Assembly (NCBI GenBank): GCA_024449915.1
Contig: JAMZAV010001463.1
Coordinates: 124,001-188,000, forward strand
Length of the DNA: 64,000 nucleotides
Reading direction: 5' to 3'
Source of the DNA: Sweltsa coloradensis
Taxonomy: Eukaryota > Arthropoda > Insecta > Plecoptera > Chloroperlidae
This document shows, one piece after another, positions 1-12,034 of this stretch (position 1 is its first letter; every line of letters starts with the position of its first letter). The notes below the pieces were generated by a model, which worked only from the letters and a program-made list of their open reading frames with translations, ran no database searches and was not told the origin of the DNA. The translations under genes were made by a program, and so were the position numbers.

Positions 1-2442
1 CTCGTTGTTTTAGCTTCGTCTCCGTACAGAGGTCTTGTGGCTAGAAAACTTTCAACCTCGTGCTCCTTCTACCTCGTTGTTTTAGCTTCGTCTCCGTACA
101 GAGGTCTTGTGGCTAGAAAACTTTCAACCTCGTTGCTTCTTGTACCTCGTTGTTTTAGCTTCGTCTCCGTACAGAGGTCTTGTGGCTAGAAAACTTTCAA
201 CCTCGTTGCTCCTTGTACCTCTTTGTTTTAGCTTCGTCTCCGTACCGAGGTCTTGTGGCTAGAAAAACTTTCAACCTCGTTGCTCCTTGTACCTCGTTGT
301 TTTAGCTTCGTCTCCGTACAGAGGTCTTGTGGCTAGAAAACTTTCAACCTCGTTGCTCCTTGTACCTCGTTGTTTTAGCTTCGTCTCCGAAACCGAGGTC
401 TTGTGGCTAGAAAACTTTCAACCTCGTTGCTCCTTGTACCGCGTTGTGTTAGCTTCGTCTCCGTACAGAGGTCTTGTGGCTAGAAAACTTTCAACCTCGT
501 TACTCCTTGAACCTCGTTTGTTTTAGCTTCGTCTCCGTACAGAGGTCTTGTGGCTAGAAAACTTTCAACCTCGTTGCTCCTTGTACCTCGTTGTTTTAGC
601 TTCGTCTCCGTACAGAGGTCTTGTGGCTAGAAAATTTCAACCTCGTTGCTCCTTGTACCTCGTGTTTTAGCTTCGTCTCCGTACAGAGGTCTTGTGGCTA
701 GAAAACTTTCAACCTCGTTGCTCCTTGTACCTCGTTGTTTAAGCTTCGTCTCCGTACAGAGGTCTTGTGGCTAGAAAACTTTCAACCTCGTTGCTCCTTG
801 TACTCGTTGTTTAGCTTCGTCTCCGTACAGAGGTCTTGTGGCTAGAAAACTTTCAACCTCGTTGCTCCTTGTACCTCGTTGCTTTAGCTTCGTCTCCGTA
901 CAGAGGTCTTGTGGCTAGAAAACGTTCAACCGCGTTGCTCCTTGTACCTCGTTGTTTAAGCTTCGTCTCCGTACAGAGGTCTTGTGGCTAGAAAACTTTC
1001 AACCTCGTTGCTCCTTGTACCTCGTTGTTTTAGCTTCGTCTCCGTACAGAGGTCTTGTGGCTAGAAACTTTCAACCTCGTTGCTCCTTGTACCTCGTTGT
1101 TTTAGCTTCTTTCCTCCGTACAGAGGTCTTGTGGCTAGAAAACTTTCAACCTCGTTGCTCCTTGTACCTCGTTGTTTAAGCTTCGTCTCCGTACAGAGGT
1201 CTTGTGGCTAGAAAACTTTCAACCTCGTTGCTTCTTGTACCTCGTTGTTTTAGCTTCGTCTCCGTACAGAGGTCTTGTGGCTAGAAAACTTTCAACCTCG
1301 TTGCTCCTTGTACCTCGTTGTTTTAGCTTCGTCTCCGTACAGAGGTCTTGTGGCTAGAAAACTTTCAACCTCGTTGCTCCTTGTACCTCGTTGTTTTAAC
1401 TTCGTCGACCGTACAGCGGTCTTGTGGCTAGAAAACTTTCAACCTCGTTGCTCCTTGTACCTCGTTGTTTTAGCTTCGTCTCCGTACAGAGGTCTTGTGG
1501 CTAGAAAACTTTCAACCTCGTTGCTCCTTGTACCTCGTTGTTTTAGCTTCGTCTCCGTACAGAGGTCTTGTGGCTAGAAAACTTTCAACCTCGTTGCTCC
1601 TTGTACCTCGTTGTTTTAGCTTCGTCTCCGTACAGAGGTCTTGTGGCTAGAAAACTTTCAACCTCGTTGCTCCTTGTACCTCGTTGTTTTAGCTTCGTCT
1701 CCGTACAGAGGTCTTGTGGCTAGAAAACTTTCAACCTCGTTGCTCCTTGTACCTCGTTGTTTTAGCTTCGTCTCCGTACAGAGGTCTTGTGGCTAGAAAA
1801 CTTTCAACCTCGTTGCTCCTTGTACCTCGTTGTTTTAGCTACGTCTCCGTACAGAGGTCTTGTGGCTAGAAAACTTTCAACCTCGTTGCTCCTTGTACCT
1901 CGTTGTTTTAGCTTCGTCTCCGTACAGAGGCCTTGTGGCTAGAAAACGTTCACCTCTTTGCTCCTTGTACCTCGTTGTTTTAGCTTCGTCTCCGTACAGA
2001 GGTCTTGTGGCTAGAAAACTTTCAACCTCGTTGCTCCTTGTACCTCGTTGTTTTAGCTTCGTCCCCGTACAGAGGCCTTGTGGCTAGAAAACTTTCAACC
2101 TCGTTGCTCCTTGTACCTCGTTGTTTTAGCTTCGTCTCCGTACAGAGGTCTTGTGGCTAGAAAACTTTCAACCTCGTTGCTCCTTGTACCTCGTTGTTTT
2201 AGCTTCGTCTCCGTACAGAAGTCTTGTGGCTAGAAAACTTTCAACCTCGTTGCTCCTTGTACCTCGTTGTTTAAGCTTCGTCTCCGTACAGAGGTCTTGT
2301 GGCTAGAAAACTTTCAACCTCGTTGCTCCTTGTACCTCGTTGTTTTAGCTTCGTCTCCGTACAGAGGTCTTGTGGCTAGAAAACTTTCAACCTCGTTGCT
2401 CCTTGTACCTCGTTGTTTTAGCTTCGTCTCCGTACAGAGGTC
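1..2442. repeat. 73-bp tandem array (minisatellite), about 33 copies, cut by the left window edge
   Basis: A 73-bp unit containing TTTAGCTTCGTCTCCGTACA and GTGGCTAGAAAACTTTCAAC repeats head to tail, with single-base changes and 1-bp or few-bp indels. The array runs in from the left edge and breaks off after GTACAGAGGTCT near 2442. Because 73 is not a multiple of 3, each unit shifts frame, and the short plus-strand open frames along it are only the unit read in successive frames. No coding function is supported. The copies are very similar, which suggests recent amplification or homogenisation. Confidence 0.97.
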
Positions 2443-3753
2443 TATATCTTGAAAACTTTCTCTCTAAAACGTTGATAGATTGATCGAAAGATAACTCATA
2501 CATTACTTTCAAAAGATTAATAGAAAACAACATTTGCGTTGAAAGATTGGATAATGGGGTTGCTTATCTTTCCGTACTTGAGGTTCGAAAGTCGAAACAC
2601 GATTCTTGCTCACCTGAAGCTGAAGGTTTTTAATTCTAATTTATTGAGGATTCGTCGATCAATGTTCGGGAGCTAAAATCATTAACAGACGGTACATTGA
2701 GAAGTTTAAACTAAAATAGTTAGAAGAAGAAAAGGAAACTTCATATTTTAAAGTATAGCATGTAGATTATGGGACCAATTGGCAATAAAGTGGAACCGTA
2801 TAGTATGTTTTTCTTTTATTATTATTAATATTTTGCATTAATTTTTTAAATATTATTTTACAGACTGAACATGTCATTTAAAAAATGTATATATTTGAAT
2901 GCAAGAGAGCAACAGAAAGAGTATTTGCCCCGCAGCACTTTTGTACGTATTACCCTTAGTACACATTATAATTCTTCATTATAAAAGAACGTCGTATCAT
3001 GTTTCAATAAAAATCAAACAAAAGAAACTTAATAATATATTAATAAAACATTAAAACACTTCCACATCAACGAAAGAATTGAAAAAAAATGCGTCTTAAA
3101 AAACCCTAGTAACACCCATATTGAAGCATCTGTCACTTTGTAAATCACTAGGCACAACGAAACAGATTGATTAAAAACCCATTCTGGTACGCCTACGTAT
3201 AGTACCGTTAGTACGCTATACGAAAATAAGTCAAACGCTCTTACAGAATGTCGAACAAAGCCAACGACAATGTGAAATAGGGAAATCCATTGACCGTTAT
3301 AAGTATTATAACTAAAGTGTTTTCGAAGTTTGGTTTTAAAACTTAATATACCTTGATACAAAATATATCAAGTGGATGGAAATATTAAAAACCTAATTTC
3401 TATTGATTACATGCTTATAGCTAGTTTTAGTGTAACACTATTGCACGGCACTTTTTCTATTTCCTCTTTTCTTTCCACTTGACAGTGTAACGGTCGCTTT
3501 AATACATTATCAACAACCTTGTCTCCAAGTTTTTTTTTTATTATTCCCCACTCACCGACCTCTTTGTTATGCATGATTCTGTTTAGATATTTTGTTTCTT
3601 TCAACTTTCTATGAAGCTAGAATTTCCATTACCATGTTACGCCTCAAAATGTACCACAACCTAAAGTGACATCTAGTTTCATTGATTTTCTTACGCCCTT
3701 TGCTCATTTCACTCACATTTCATACGTTTCCTTATCCTTCCTTGTATACATAT
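2443..3753. other. AT-rich stretch without a supported gene
   Basis: This is single-copy-looking sequence between the 73-bp array and the first Helentron-like element. A 110-residue frame on the minus strand (3029-3361) and a 65-residue one (3407-3604) match no family I recognise. They lack repeated codon bias or domain motifs and are probably chance frames. No RNA gene or clear regulatory site was seen. Confidence 0.5.
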
Positions 3754-3754
3754 T

Positions 3755-4533
3755 TGGATGAGCGTAGCGAGCGAAGCGAAAACTTCAATTTCACTGACCC
3801 CTCAAAAAATTTAGCTCCAATCTTTTTTTGTTTTCTGTCTGTCTGTTTGATCGCACGATTCCGGGCAAACAGCATATGCGATCTTGATGAAATTTTGAGG
3901 CGACCGTCGAAATCTCTGAACTTAAGACGTGCTACGTTTTTGGGTACAATCGAAGAAATATTTCTCATGAATATCGTACTTTTACGATTTTTTCGATTTT
4001 TAGTGCGATATTTTCGTGACATTTGGGCCGATTCTGACCAAACGGGTGGGGCTGCAACGTTCATATTTCACATGGACATTAAGGTTATGGTGATGTAGTA
4101 CCTTTTGAAAGAAAAAGTTGAAAAAGTTAGCCAGAATCTATAGAAATTAAGGTTTTAATACGAGTTTTTCGATTTTTAGCTCAATATTTTCGTCACATTT
4201 GGGCCGATTCTGACCAAACGGGTGGTGCTACAACGTTCATATTTCACATGGACATGAAAGTTATGGTGATATAGTACCTTTTGAAAGAAAAAGTTGAAAA
4301 AGTTAGCCAGAATCCATAGAAATAAAGGTTTTAATAATATTTTAAAAAAAAAACTCATTAATATGAGTTTTTTGAGGTTTATAATAACAATTAACAAGTA
4401 ACAATAGAAACTTGATAACAATCACCTACAATGCATTCACAAAGCACTTGCAAAGGAAAAGTGGTCCCACGCAAACTAAAAACTTACAAAAACGCTCATC
4501 CATCAACGCGGCGGGACTTTAGCGTTTTCCTAG
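3755..4533 (+). mobile_element. Helentron-like non-autonomous element, family H1 copy a
   Basis: The 5' end reads TTGGATGAGCGTAGCGAGCG. The 3' end has CGCTCATCCA (sub-terminal inverted repeat of the start), then the hairpin AACGC...GCGTT, then TTCCTAG followed by T. These are hallmarks of Helitron-like, specifically Helentron/HINE-type, elements: sub-terminal inverted repeats, GC-rich short repeats near the 5' end, a 3' stem-loop and a CTAG end. The interior holds two direct copies of a roughly 177-bp block beginning GGGCCGATTCTGACCAAACG (near 4022 and 4200). The open frames on both strands here are not conserved as proteins between copies. Other H1 copies lie at 7286, 9194, 28127 and 33990. 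Confidence 0.75.
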
Positions 4534-4661
4534 TAAATATAAACTTTTACACAAATAACTAAAAGTGTGTTCTGTGTGAGGTAAGTTTAAAATTTTATCT
4601 GTCTCACACACACATATGACATACTTAGATGACCTATCGTAATTAATATGTAGTCACACAT

Positions 4662-5581
4662 AATTGACGACTGGTGATGGGCGGAGCGCTAAGTCACGTG
4701 ACGAGAAGGTGGGATAAATCCTCATTTCGCAAGTTGACGCCTGCTGAACGGCGCAACACTTATCACGCTCTAACTTTGTTTCCATTCGACATTTGGACAA
4801 AACCTTTAGAATAATATGTAGCATACATATCATTTCTTTTCATAGTGATTATCTCGAATTTTTAGACACATCGGTAAATTTGGTATATCGATGTACGTAT
4901 TATACATGAAAAAAATATCAAAGATTATAACTTTTCTCATCTTCAATTGACAAAAAACTACTGTTAGGATTTCGACATGATATCTTTTTAAATATGCATC
5001 AGACTATTTCACAAAGAAATAAATCAACTTTCTAGATAGAAAGTGCACTGAACGAAAATTTACAGCATAGAGTAATATGCAGAGTGTAGTTTTTCACGGC
5101 TCACCCGCACGTCAAAAGTGCGTATTTGTTATGAAAACACACACCTTGCATATAAGTCTATGCTGTGAATTTTCGTTCAGTGCACTTTCTATCTAGAAAA
5201 TTAATTTATTTCTTGTCTTAAGAGTCAGATGCATACTTTGAATGAGGTCTTGTTAAAATCCGATTAAAAGTTATTTGTCAAATAGAAGTTGACAAAACAT
5301 AATTTTTAATATTTTTTCCATGTATAATACGTACATCGATATAACAAGTTTACGGCTGTGTCTAAAAATTCGAGATCATCACTTTTAGAAGGAATTATAT
5401 GTTTACTACGTATTCCAAAGGTTTTTTCCAAATTATGAATAGAATAAAAGTTACTAGTTAGAGCGTGATAAGTGTTGCGCCGTTCAGCAGGCGTCATCTT
5501 GCTGAATGAGGATCTATCCCACATCATTCCGTCACGTTGCTTCGTGCCGTCAGGGGGCGGGTAAATCACTAGTCGTCAATT
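4662..5581. mobile_element. 920-bp palindromic (fold-back) element, family P copy 1
   Basis: The outer left part (AATTGACGACTGGTGATGGG, then CTCATTTCGCAAGTTGACGC and CACTTATCACGCTCTAAC) returns in reverse complement at 5450-5581. The two halves meet near 5100, where TTTCTAGATAGAAAGTGCAC is mirrored. The whole element is therefore one long imperfect inverted repeat with arms of more than 400 bp. No transposase frame is present, so it is non-autonomous. A second copy, split by an insertion, lies at 54171-55741. Target-site duplications are not obvious. Confidence 0.8.
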
Positions 5582-5920
5582 GTGCGCTAGGTCGGCTAGG
5601 ATAAACACACATAGCTATGCGGGGAATGGTGCAGAGAGATTAATAAAACAATTTATTTAACTAAACGAAATACGACTAAATGCTATTTTGCCAACTCTTC
5701 TTGAAACGCTTCTCAATTCAAAGGAACGTTGGTTGTTCACAGCTGGCAAAAATTATGCTATATTACATTTTTGATATTCATTCCCCGATTCACGATGTCA
5801 AAATCCTTTAGAATGTGATTTGATGGAGGCATGTGGAGAGGGAAGTGGTAGATGAACAAGAAGCTGGGTAAATAAAAAAAGAAAGAAAATTGTATATTTT
5901 GGAGAACGGAAGGGTAAATA
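5582..5920. other. Short spacer, nothing recognised
   Basis: AT-rich sequence between the palindromic element and the left arm of the 1.17-kb inverted repeat. I see no gene, RNA or repeat signature here. Confidence 0.5.
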
Positions 5921-7095
5921 TTAGAAGATTATCAGCCGAGCTCGGATTTTTTTGTTTATTTTTCGCACAACAGGCTACAAATTTCAGAATATGTTCTCAA
6001 AACTATGACACATCTCCAGTATAAAGTAGGCCAAAATTAGTTCACCGGAAGTTGGTCAAAACAAAAGACTAACGCAAACTTGTGAAAAAAAACTAAAACA
6101 CACTTAAATATCTGTATCTTTGGCATTTTATGGGTTAGAGTCTTAAAATTGGTCTTAAAAGTTGTGAATTAACAACGTCTATTAGAATTTGCAAACAAAA
6201 TATCAAAATATTGTATTTTAAGAGTCGCAAATTAATAAAAAGTGTCAAAAATTACAGTAAAAAATGATTTACCGCACTTTAGTTCAATTTTAAATGCATT
6301 TATTGTTGAAATACCAAAAAAATATTTGCATTGCTATTTAGCCTGATTCTTTGGCTAAAACATTGTCGCTGGTCGAACTCTGGAACGTGAACTTCATAGC
6401 ATCGTTTTTATTATTCCCCGAGTTTCGGTGCAGCTCTCGCGGCGCTAACCAGGCACAAGGAAGTGTTATTTTCGGGGTACCGATATAGGTAAATAGTGCA
6501 TTAAATCGGAAATGGTTTACTTTAAGTCAATGCGGTTAGTGTAGAAATATTTAGGAAGGCTTACTTTTGAAGTATATTATATTTTCATTTGAGAAAAACG
6601 GCACATATACCTTTATTATGGTATTGCCGGTAATTAATAAGAAAATGCGATCTTTCCAATGTTTAACGGAATGGTTCTTGAAACTTATCAAATCACTGAG
6701 ACCACGATATTATAGCTATCGAAATACCAAATACACAGTTATAAAGGTATATGCATCTTCTCCATGTTGCATCAAACCATATGCATCTAGCGTTATTGAT
6801 TGTCATAATAGGCCAATATTAGTGAAGCACCGTAATTCATGGAATGTTCTATCATTTTATTTGCCGTAAATAATACTAAATATTTTTTTACAAGATGGCG
6901 GACGAAGATCAAAGTCTGAAATTTTTGTCGGTTTAAGGCATCAATGGTGGGGATATTGAGAAGAAAAAAATTTTTTTTTCGTGAAAAACATTTAAAGAAT
7001 AAAAAATAAAAACACAAAATTTCCAAGTTTTTTAATTTTGTATTTTGTTCTTTTGGTGCAATTTTTGGTTCATTTTCTAAAAATAATCCCCAACT
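5921..7095 (+). repeat. Left arm of a 1.17-kb inverted repeat
   Basis: This segment is repeated almost base for base in reverse complement at 10517-11685. Shared landmarks include CGCACAACAGGCTACAAATT, the GCGGCGCTAACCAGGCA block, and TCAATGGTGGGGATATTGAG. Each arm carries an identical 100-residue frame (6567-6869 here, minus strand in the other arm). The identity is explained by recent duplication of the DNA and is not evidence of selection. The arm also contains an AAGATGGCGGAC motif near 6893. No known transposase or RT is encoded. It may be the arm of a large fold-back element or a segmental inverted duplication. Confidence 0.85.
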
Positions 7096-7285
7096 TTTGA
7101 GAAATAAACCTTTTCTCATACCAGCATTAGGTAATGACATTATAAATAATGTTAAGTTGGTCAGTTCAAGGGCGCCGAAATCGTTGCGGTATGAAGTATG
7201 TTCGTTTTAAAAAACTCTTAGAAAATGTAGTAAGAGGCGGGTAGTTAAATTCCTTTTTTAAATGGCTTTTACCCTCAACATTAAT

Positions 7286-7964
7286 ACTAGGAAAACGCTT
7301 AAGTCCCGCCGCGTTGTTGGATGAGCGTAATTGGTGCATTGAGCTGCCATGTGTTATGCGGATTTTCTGTTGTTCTGTGAAAAAATTATTACTAAATTGA
7401 AGATTTTTTAAAAATTAAATTAAATTTAAAAAAAATTATTATTTATAATTATTCGATTGCGCACAAATTTTACACGAATTTATTAATTTATAAAATTAAG
7501 GTTCTGTGAAAAAATCATTACAATAGGATAAAACATGTAGGTGTTATAAGCCGAAGAAATTTAAAAAATCGAAAAAAGTCGTAAAATTGCGATTTTCGTA
7601 AAAAATAGTTTTTTGATAACGCTAAAATTTCACATGAATATATCAATTCATGAAATAAAGGTTTTGTGAAAAAATCATTACAGTCGGATAAAGCATGTAG
7701 GTGTTTAAGAAATTTTTAAAAAATTGAAAAAAATCGTAAAATTGCGATTTTCATGATAAATAATTTTTCGATTGTGCTCAAAAACGTGGCAGTTCTAAGT
7801 TCAGAGATTTCGAAGACCTCCATAAAATTTCATCGTAATAGAAGTATCGGTTTAGCCGGAATCGTGTTAACAAACAGACAAAAATACAGAAAAAAAAACA
7901 TTCCGGATTTTTTTCTCCAGTGTAGTGAAATGGAATCTTCGCTTCGCTCGCTACGCTCATCCAA
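7286..7964 (-). mobile_element. Helentron-like element, family H1 copy b
   Basis: Read on the minus strand it begins TTGGATGAGCGTAGCGAGCG and ends in the hairpin AACGC...GCGTT, then TTCCTAG and T, as in copy a. The interior differs from copy a: it is AT-rich and carries repeated blocks with CACCTACATG and a TTCACAGAACCTTAAT-type motif, shared with copy c at 9194. Copies b and c thus form a subfamily, and they face each other in inverted orientation. Confidence 0.73.
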
Positions 7965-9193
7965 TTATGTACTAGTGCGATGTTATATTGAAATGGTTAA
8001 AATGGAATTCATGCTAATTTTTAATTATACTTTTTATTTTGTATTTTAGTTTCAATGACCAATATGGGTTAATTATATTGTTTATGTCCAAGGATGTATT
8101 TTATATTAATATTTACTATGGCGGCTGGCACAATGAAAATGTTATTATATATATATGAGGCAGTCTTTCAATCGAACAATCTGCTCATGAAGGCAACTTG
8201 CTTGTTTCAAATTGTTTTATCATAAAAATAAATTGGTTCTAGAGATGCGTTCGCGTTCGACTGTCTAAATGTAGAAGCAGGGTATACTAAATACTTAACA
8301 CCTTTTGCAGCTCAGCATAAGTATAAGGTGACCAGACGTACCGGTTTGACCGGTACAGTAGCGTTTTCAGAACACTTGTACCGGTGTCCCGAGAGACTCA
8401 TTAAAATGACGTTTGTACCAGTTTGCAATTTTGGGGAGAAAGTGTCCTGGTATTTTCTTAACTATACCGTGCATGGAAGGATAATGTTTTACTTTAAAAA
8501 TACACTCCTCTGATTAATACTAATAGTAGAGACAATGAAATAGTTCTTCCACTTTCAAGAAGATAATTAATTTTCTATCGGGGTGTGCGAGTATTATTAA
8601 TGATTTTGGTGGAGGTGCCGGGTCGCGCACGTGTGTGAAAACGTAAAAATCGTTAGGCCTATATATTTTTGGCGCTACCTTACCAATGCTGACTACTTAG
8701 CCAAAATAGTAACCTGAGTCTTTTGATACAAATTTATATTCAGTTTGGAAGTTTTGAACTATTTTTGGGCAATAATAATAACAATTCGTCACTATTATGT
8801 TAGTTTCAACATTTTCATGTAATATCACTTACTGAATGTCATAGCCTAGCCCTAATATTTGTGCTTGATGCTTGCTTGCGTGCAACAAGACCTACCACCA
8901 TAAAAGACTTCTAGGCTTCTATGGCTTCTCTCGTCATAATAATACTATCTCATCATATCTATGCTTGCTCGTAGTACGCATGAACTCTAGTGGTTATGTC
9001 TTTCCACAAATGTATTTTTCTCTCTTAGTATGCTCGTATTATTTCTGACAGACAATACGCTTGAACTCTGGTGGTTTAACCTTTCCACAAACAAAAAAGA
9101 CCCCATTTTGGTTTTAAAAAAGGCCCATTTTGGTTGACTCCCTTGGCGTTGGTTATGGGGCTTTTTACTAATTATCAACCACATTGAAATAAT
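7965..9193. other. Spacer at the centre of the nested inverted structure; no supported gene
   Basis: No protein family is recognised. Near 8330-8480 there is a GTACCGGT-rich stretch that looks like worn transposon sequence. At 8975-9080 a block of about 80 bp containing GAACTCTAGTGGTT and CTTTCCACAAA is imperfectly duplicated. A primer-binding-site-like 18-mer lies at 8607. Otherwise low information. Confidence 0.45.
8607..8624 (+). other. tRNA 3'-end complement, primer-binding-site-like
   Basis: TGGTGGAGGTGCCGGGTC is the complement of a CCA-tailed tRNA 3' end (GACCCGGCACCTCCA-CCA), tRNA-Ala-like in sequence. Such an 18-mer beginning TGG is what follows a 5' LTR as a minus-strand primer-binding site. 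The same 18-mer occurs at 46119. No flanking LTR pair was found, so this is a possible LTR-element remnant only. Confidence 0.4.
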
Positions 9194-10013
9194 TGGATGA
9201 GCGTAGCGAGCGTAGCGAGCGAAGCGAAGATTCCATTTCACTACACTGGAGAAAAAAATCCGGAATGTTTTTTTTTTTTTTTTTTTTTTTTCTTTCTGTA
9301 TTTTTGTGTGTTTGTTAACACGATTCCGGCTAAACCGATACTCCGATTGCGATGAAATTTTATGGAGACCTTCGAAATCTCTGAACTTAGAACTGCCACG
9401 TTTTTGAGCGCAATCGGGAAATTTTTCCTCATAAAAAACGCAATTTTACGATTTTTTTCGATTTTTAAAAAATTTCTTCGACTTATAACACCTACATGCT
9501 TTATCCGATTGTAATGATTTTTTTACAGAACCTTAATTTTATGAATTAAGATATTTGTGTGAAATTTGAGCGTAATCGAAAAATTATTTCTCATGAAAAT
9601 CAAAATTTTACGGGTTTTTTTCTTTTCTAAAACAATTCTTTGACTTATAACACCTACATGCTTTATCTTATTGTAATGATTTTTTCACAGAACCTTAATT
9701 TCGTGAATTAATATATTCGTGTTAAATTTGAGCGCAATCGAATAATTATTTCTTATACAAATTGCAATTTTACGATTTTTTTCTTTTTAAAAAATTACGA
9801 TTAATTAAAAAAATTAAGTTAATTTTTTATTTTATTTTATTTAATTATAAAAATTAAGTTAATTTTTTATTTAATTTAATTTAATTTAAAAAAAATCTTC
9901 GATTAAGTAATGATTTTTTCACAGAACAACAGAAAATCCGCGTAACACATGGCATCTCAATGCACCATATACGCTCATCCAACAACGCGGCGGGACTTAA
10001 GCGTTTTCCTAGT
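9194..10013 (+). mobile_element. Helentron-like element, family H1 copy c
   Basis: It starts TTGGATGAGCGTAGCGAGCG with extra GCGTAGCGA repeats and ends CGCTCATCCAACAACGCGG, the AACGC...GCGTT hairpin, TTCCTAG and T. A T-run lies near 9270. Blocks of about 170 bp with CACCTACATGCTTTATC repeat at about 9490 and 9650. It is the inverted counterpart of copy b at 7286. There is no Rep/helicase coding sequence, so it is non-autonomous. Confidence 0.75.
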
Positions 10014-10516
10014 AAATAATACATTTCTTGTACAACGTTTATGAATGTGTTTCCCTGCCATTTTATTTTAGTTTGAGTGCTCCTTTATTTCTAATTAAGT
10101 TTTTTAGGTTTTTGTTGGGTTTTAGATAGTCTGGTTGGCGACTCAAAAATAATTATTCATAACTGTAGGCCTATTGCATGCTGGAAAATGCTATAATTGA
10201 TTTACTTTAATATATGTCTGTATTTTATTTTAATCGTTTCATTTATTTAGGTGACATAAGCAAGACCTTACAAATAAGTCATGCTTTGATTTGGTTGACC
10301 TAGTGGCTGGTTTAGTATATATAGGTGGGGAAAGATTGATAAATTTTAACAATGCATACCATTTGCTAAATAAGAGACTTTTTTGAACAAGTAAATTGTT
10401 AGAAATAAAACATTTGGGACTATTCACTGTTCTTTATATTATTACAAATAAATTAAATTCGTAGTCAACAATAGTCCAACGTGTTTTATTTCTAACTGCT
10501 AACAATATCTTCAATT
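10014..10516. other. Spacer without a supported gene
   Basis: AT-rich. A 62-residue minus-strand frame (10239-10427) is unrecognised and unsupported. No RNA or repeat signature was seen. Confidence 0.45.
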
Positions 10517-11685
10517 GTAGTTGGGGATTATTATTAGAAAATGAACCAAAAATTGCACCAAAATAACAAAATAGAAAATTCCAAAACTTGAAAATTTTGT
10601 GTTTTAATTTTTTATTCTTTAAAGTTTTTCACGAAAAAAAAAATTTTCTTCTCAATATCCCCACCATTGATGCCTTAAACCGACAAAAATTTCAGACTTT
10701 GATCTTCGTCCGCCATCTTGTAAAAAAATATTTAGTATTATTTACGGCAAATAAAATGATAGAACATTCCATGAATTACGGTGCTTCACTAATATTGGCC
10801 TATTATGACAATCAATAACGCTAGATGCATATGGTTTAATGCAACATGGAGAAGATGCATATACCTTTATAACTGTGTATTTGGTATTTCGATAGCTATA
10901 ATATCGTGGTCTCAGTGATTTGATAAGTTTCAAGAACCATTCCGTTAAACATTGGAAAGATCGCATTTTCTTATTAATTACCGGCAATACCATAATAAAG
11001 GTATATGTGCCGTTTTTCTCAAATGAAAATATAATATACTTCAAAAGTAAGCCTTCCTAAATATTTCTACACTAACCGCATTGACTTAAAGTAAACCATT
11101 TCCGATTTAATGCACTATTTACCTATATCGGTACCCGGAAATAACACTTCCTTATGCCTGGTTAGCGCCGCGAGAGCTGCACCGAAACTCGGGGAATAAT
11201 AAAAACGATGCTATGAAGTTCACGTTCCAGAGTTCGACCAGCGACAATGTTTTAGCCAGGCTAAATAGCAATGCAAATATTTCTTTGGTATGGGTATTTC
11301 AACAATAAATGCATTTAAAATTGAACTAAAGTGCGGTAAATCATTTTTTACTGTAATTTTTGACACTTTTTATTAATTTGCGACTCTTAAAATACAATAT
11401 TTTGATATTTTGTTTGCAAATTCTAATAGACGTTGTTAATTCACAACTTTTAAGACCAATTTTAAGACTCTACCCATAAAATGCCAAAGATACAGATATT
11501 TAAGTGTGTTTTATTTTTTTTCACAAGTTTGCGTTAGTCTTTTGTTTTGACCAATTTCCGGTGAACTAATTTTGGCCTACTTTATACTGGAGATGTGTCA
11601 TAGTGTTGAGAACATATTCTGAAATTTGTAGCCTGTTGTGCGAAAAATAAACAAACTTCTACAGTTGAAGAGCTAGCCGTTTGAT
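10517..11685 (-). repeat. Right arm of the 1.17-kb inverted repeat
   Basis: This is the reverse complement of 5921-7095 with only scattered substitutions and short indels, for example an added stretch near 11655-11672. The high identity of the arms points to a recent duplication or to arm homogenisation by gene conversion. The 100-residue frame at 10742-11044 is the same peptide as in the left arm. About 3.4 kb separates the arms, and two oppositely oriented H1 elements lie symmetrically inside. Confidence 0.85.
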
Positions 11686-12034
11686 AATCTTCAGCTAAAA
11701 GAACATGTTTTGTGGCTAGGGAGACCATTATTGGTTACTGAGATTTACTGAGATGCAAGAGCGTAAGATTGTTTGGGGGGGTGGGGGGATATATTATGGA
11801 CTATGACCTGAGTGAGAATAAGGATTTTGAATATGTTGGAATTAAATGTAAGCATCATGAAAAATCAATTGTACACGTCACAATTTAGTATTTACAGATC
11901 CCCGTTAGGTAAGTTAGCTATTTTCTGCTTGATTGGAACTTCATAGTTTGTGCATGGAGACATGAACGTTATCATAGCTTAAAGGGGGCAGCAACAAACG
12001 AAATGGGATGTTTCCTATTCTTGTAAAATCTTAA
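11686..12034. other. Spacer, nothing recognised
   Basis: Contains a G-run near 11775-11790 and otherwise AT-rich sequence. No feature is supported. Confidence 0.45.

Noticed and set aside
287..2452. Frames with Arg/Ser/Leu-rich peptides at the left edge
   Set aside because: Translations of the 73-bp minisatellite in shifting frames.
3029..3361. 110-residue frame as a membrane protein
   Set aside because: Hydrophobic because the DNA is AT-rich; no family match, no repeat support and no clear upstream signals.
6567..6869. Identical 100-residue frame in both inverted arms as a conserved gene
   Set aside because: The DNA arms are nearly identical throughout, so the peptide identity has no independent value. 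No domain was recognised.
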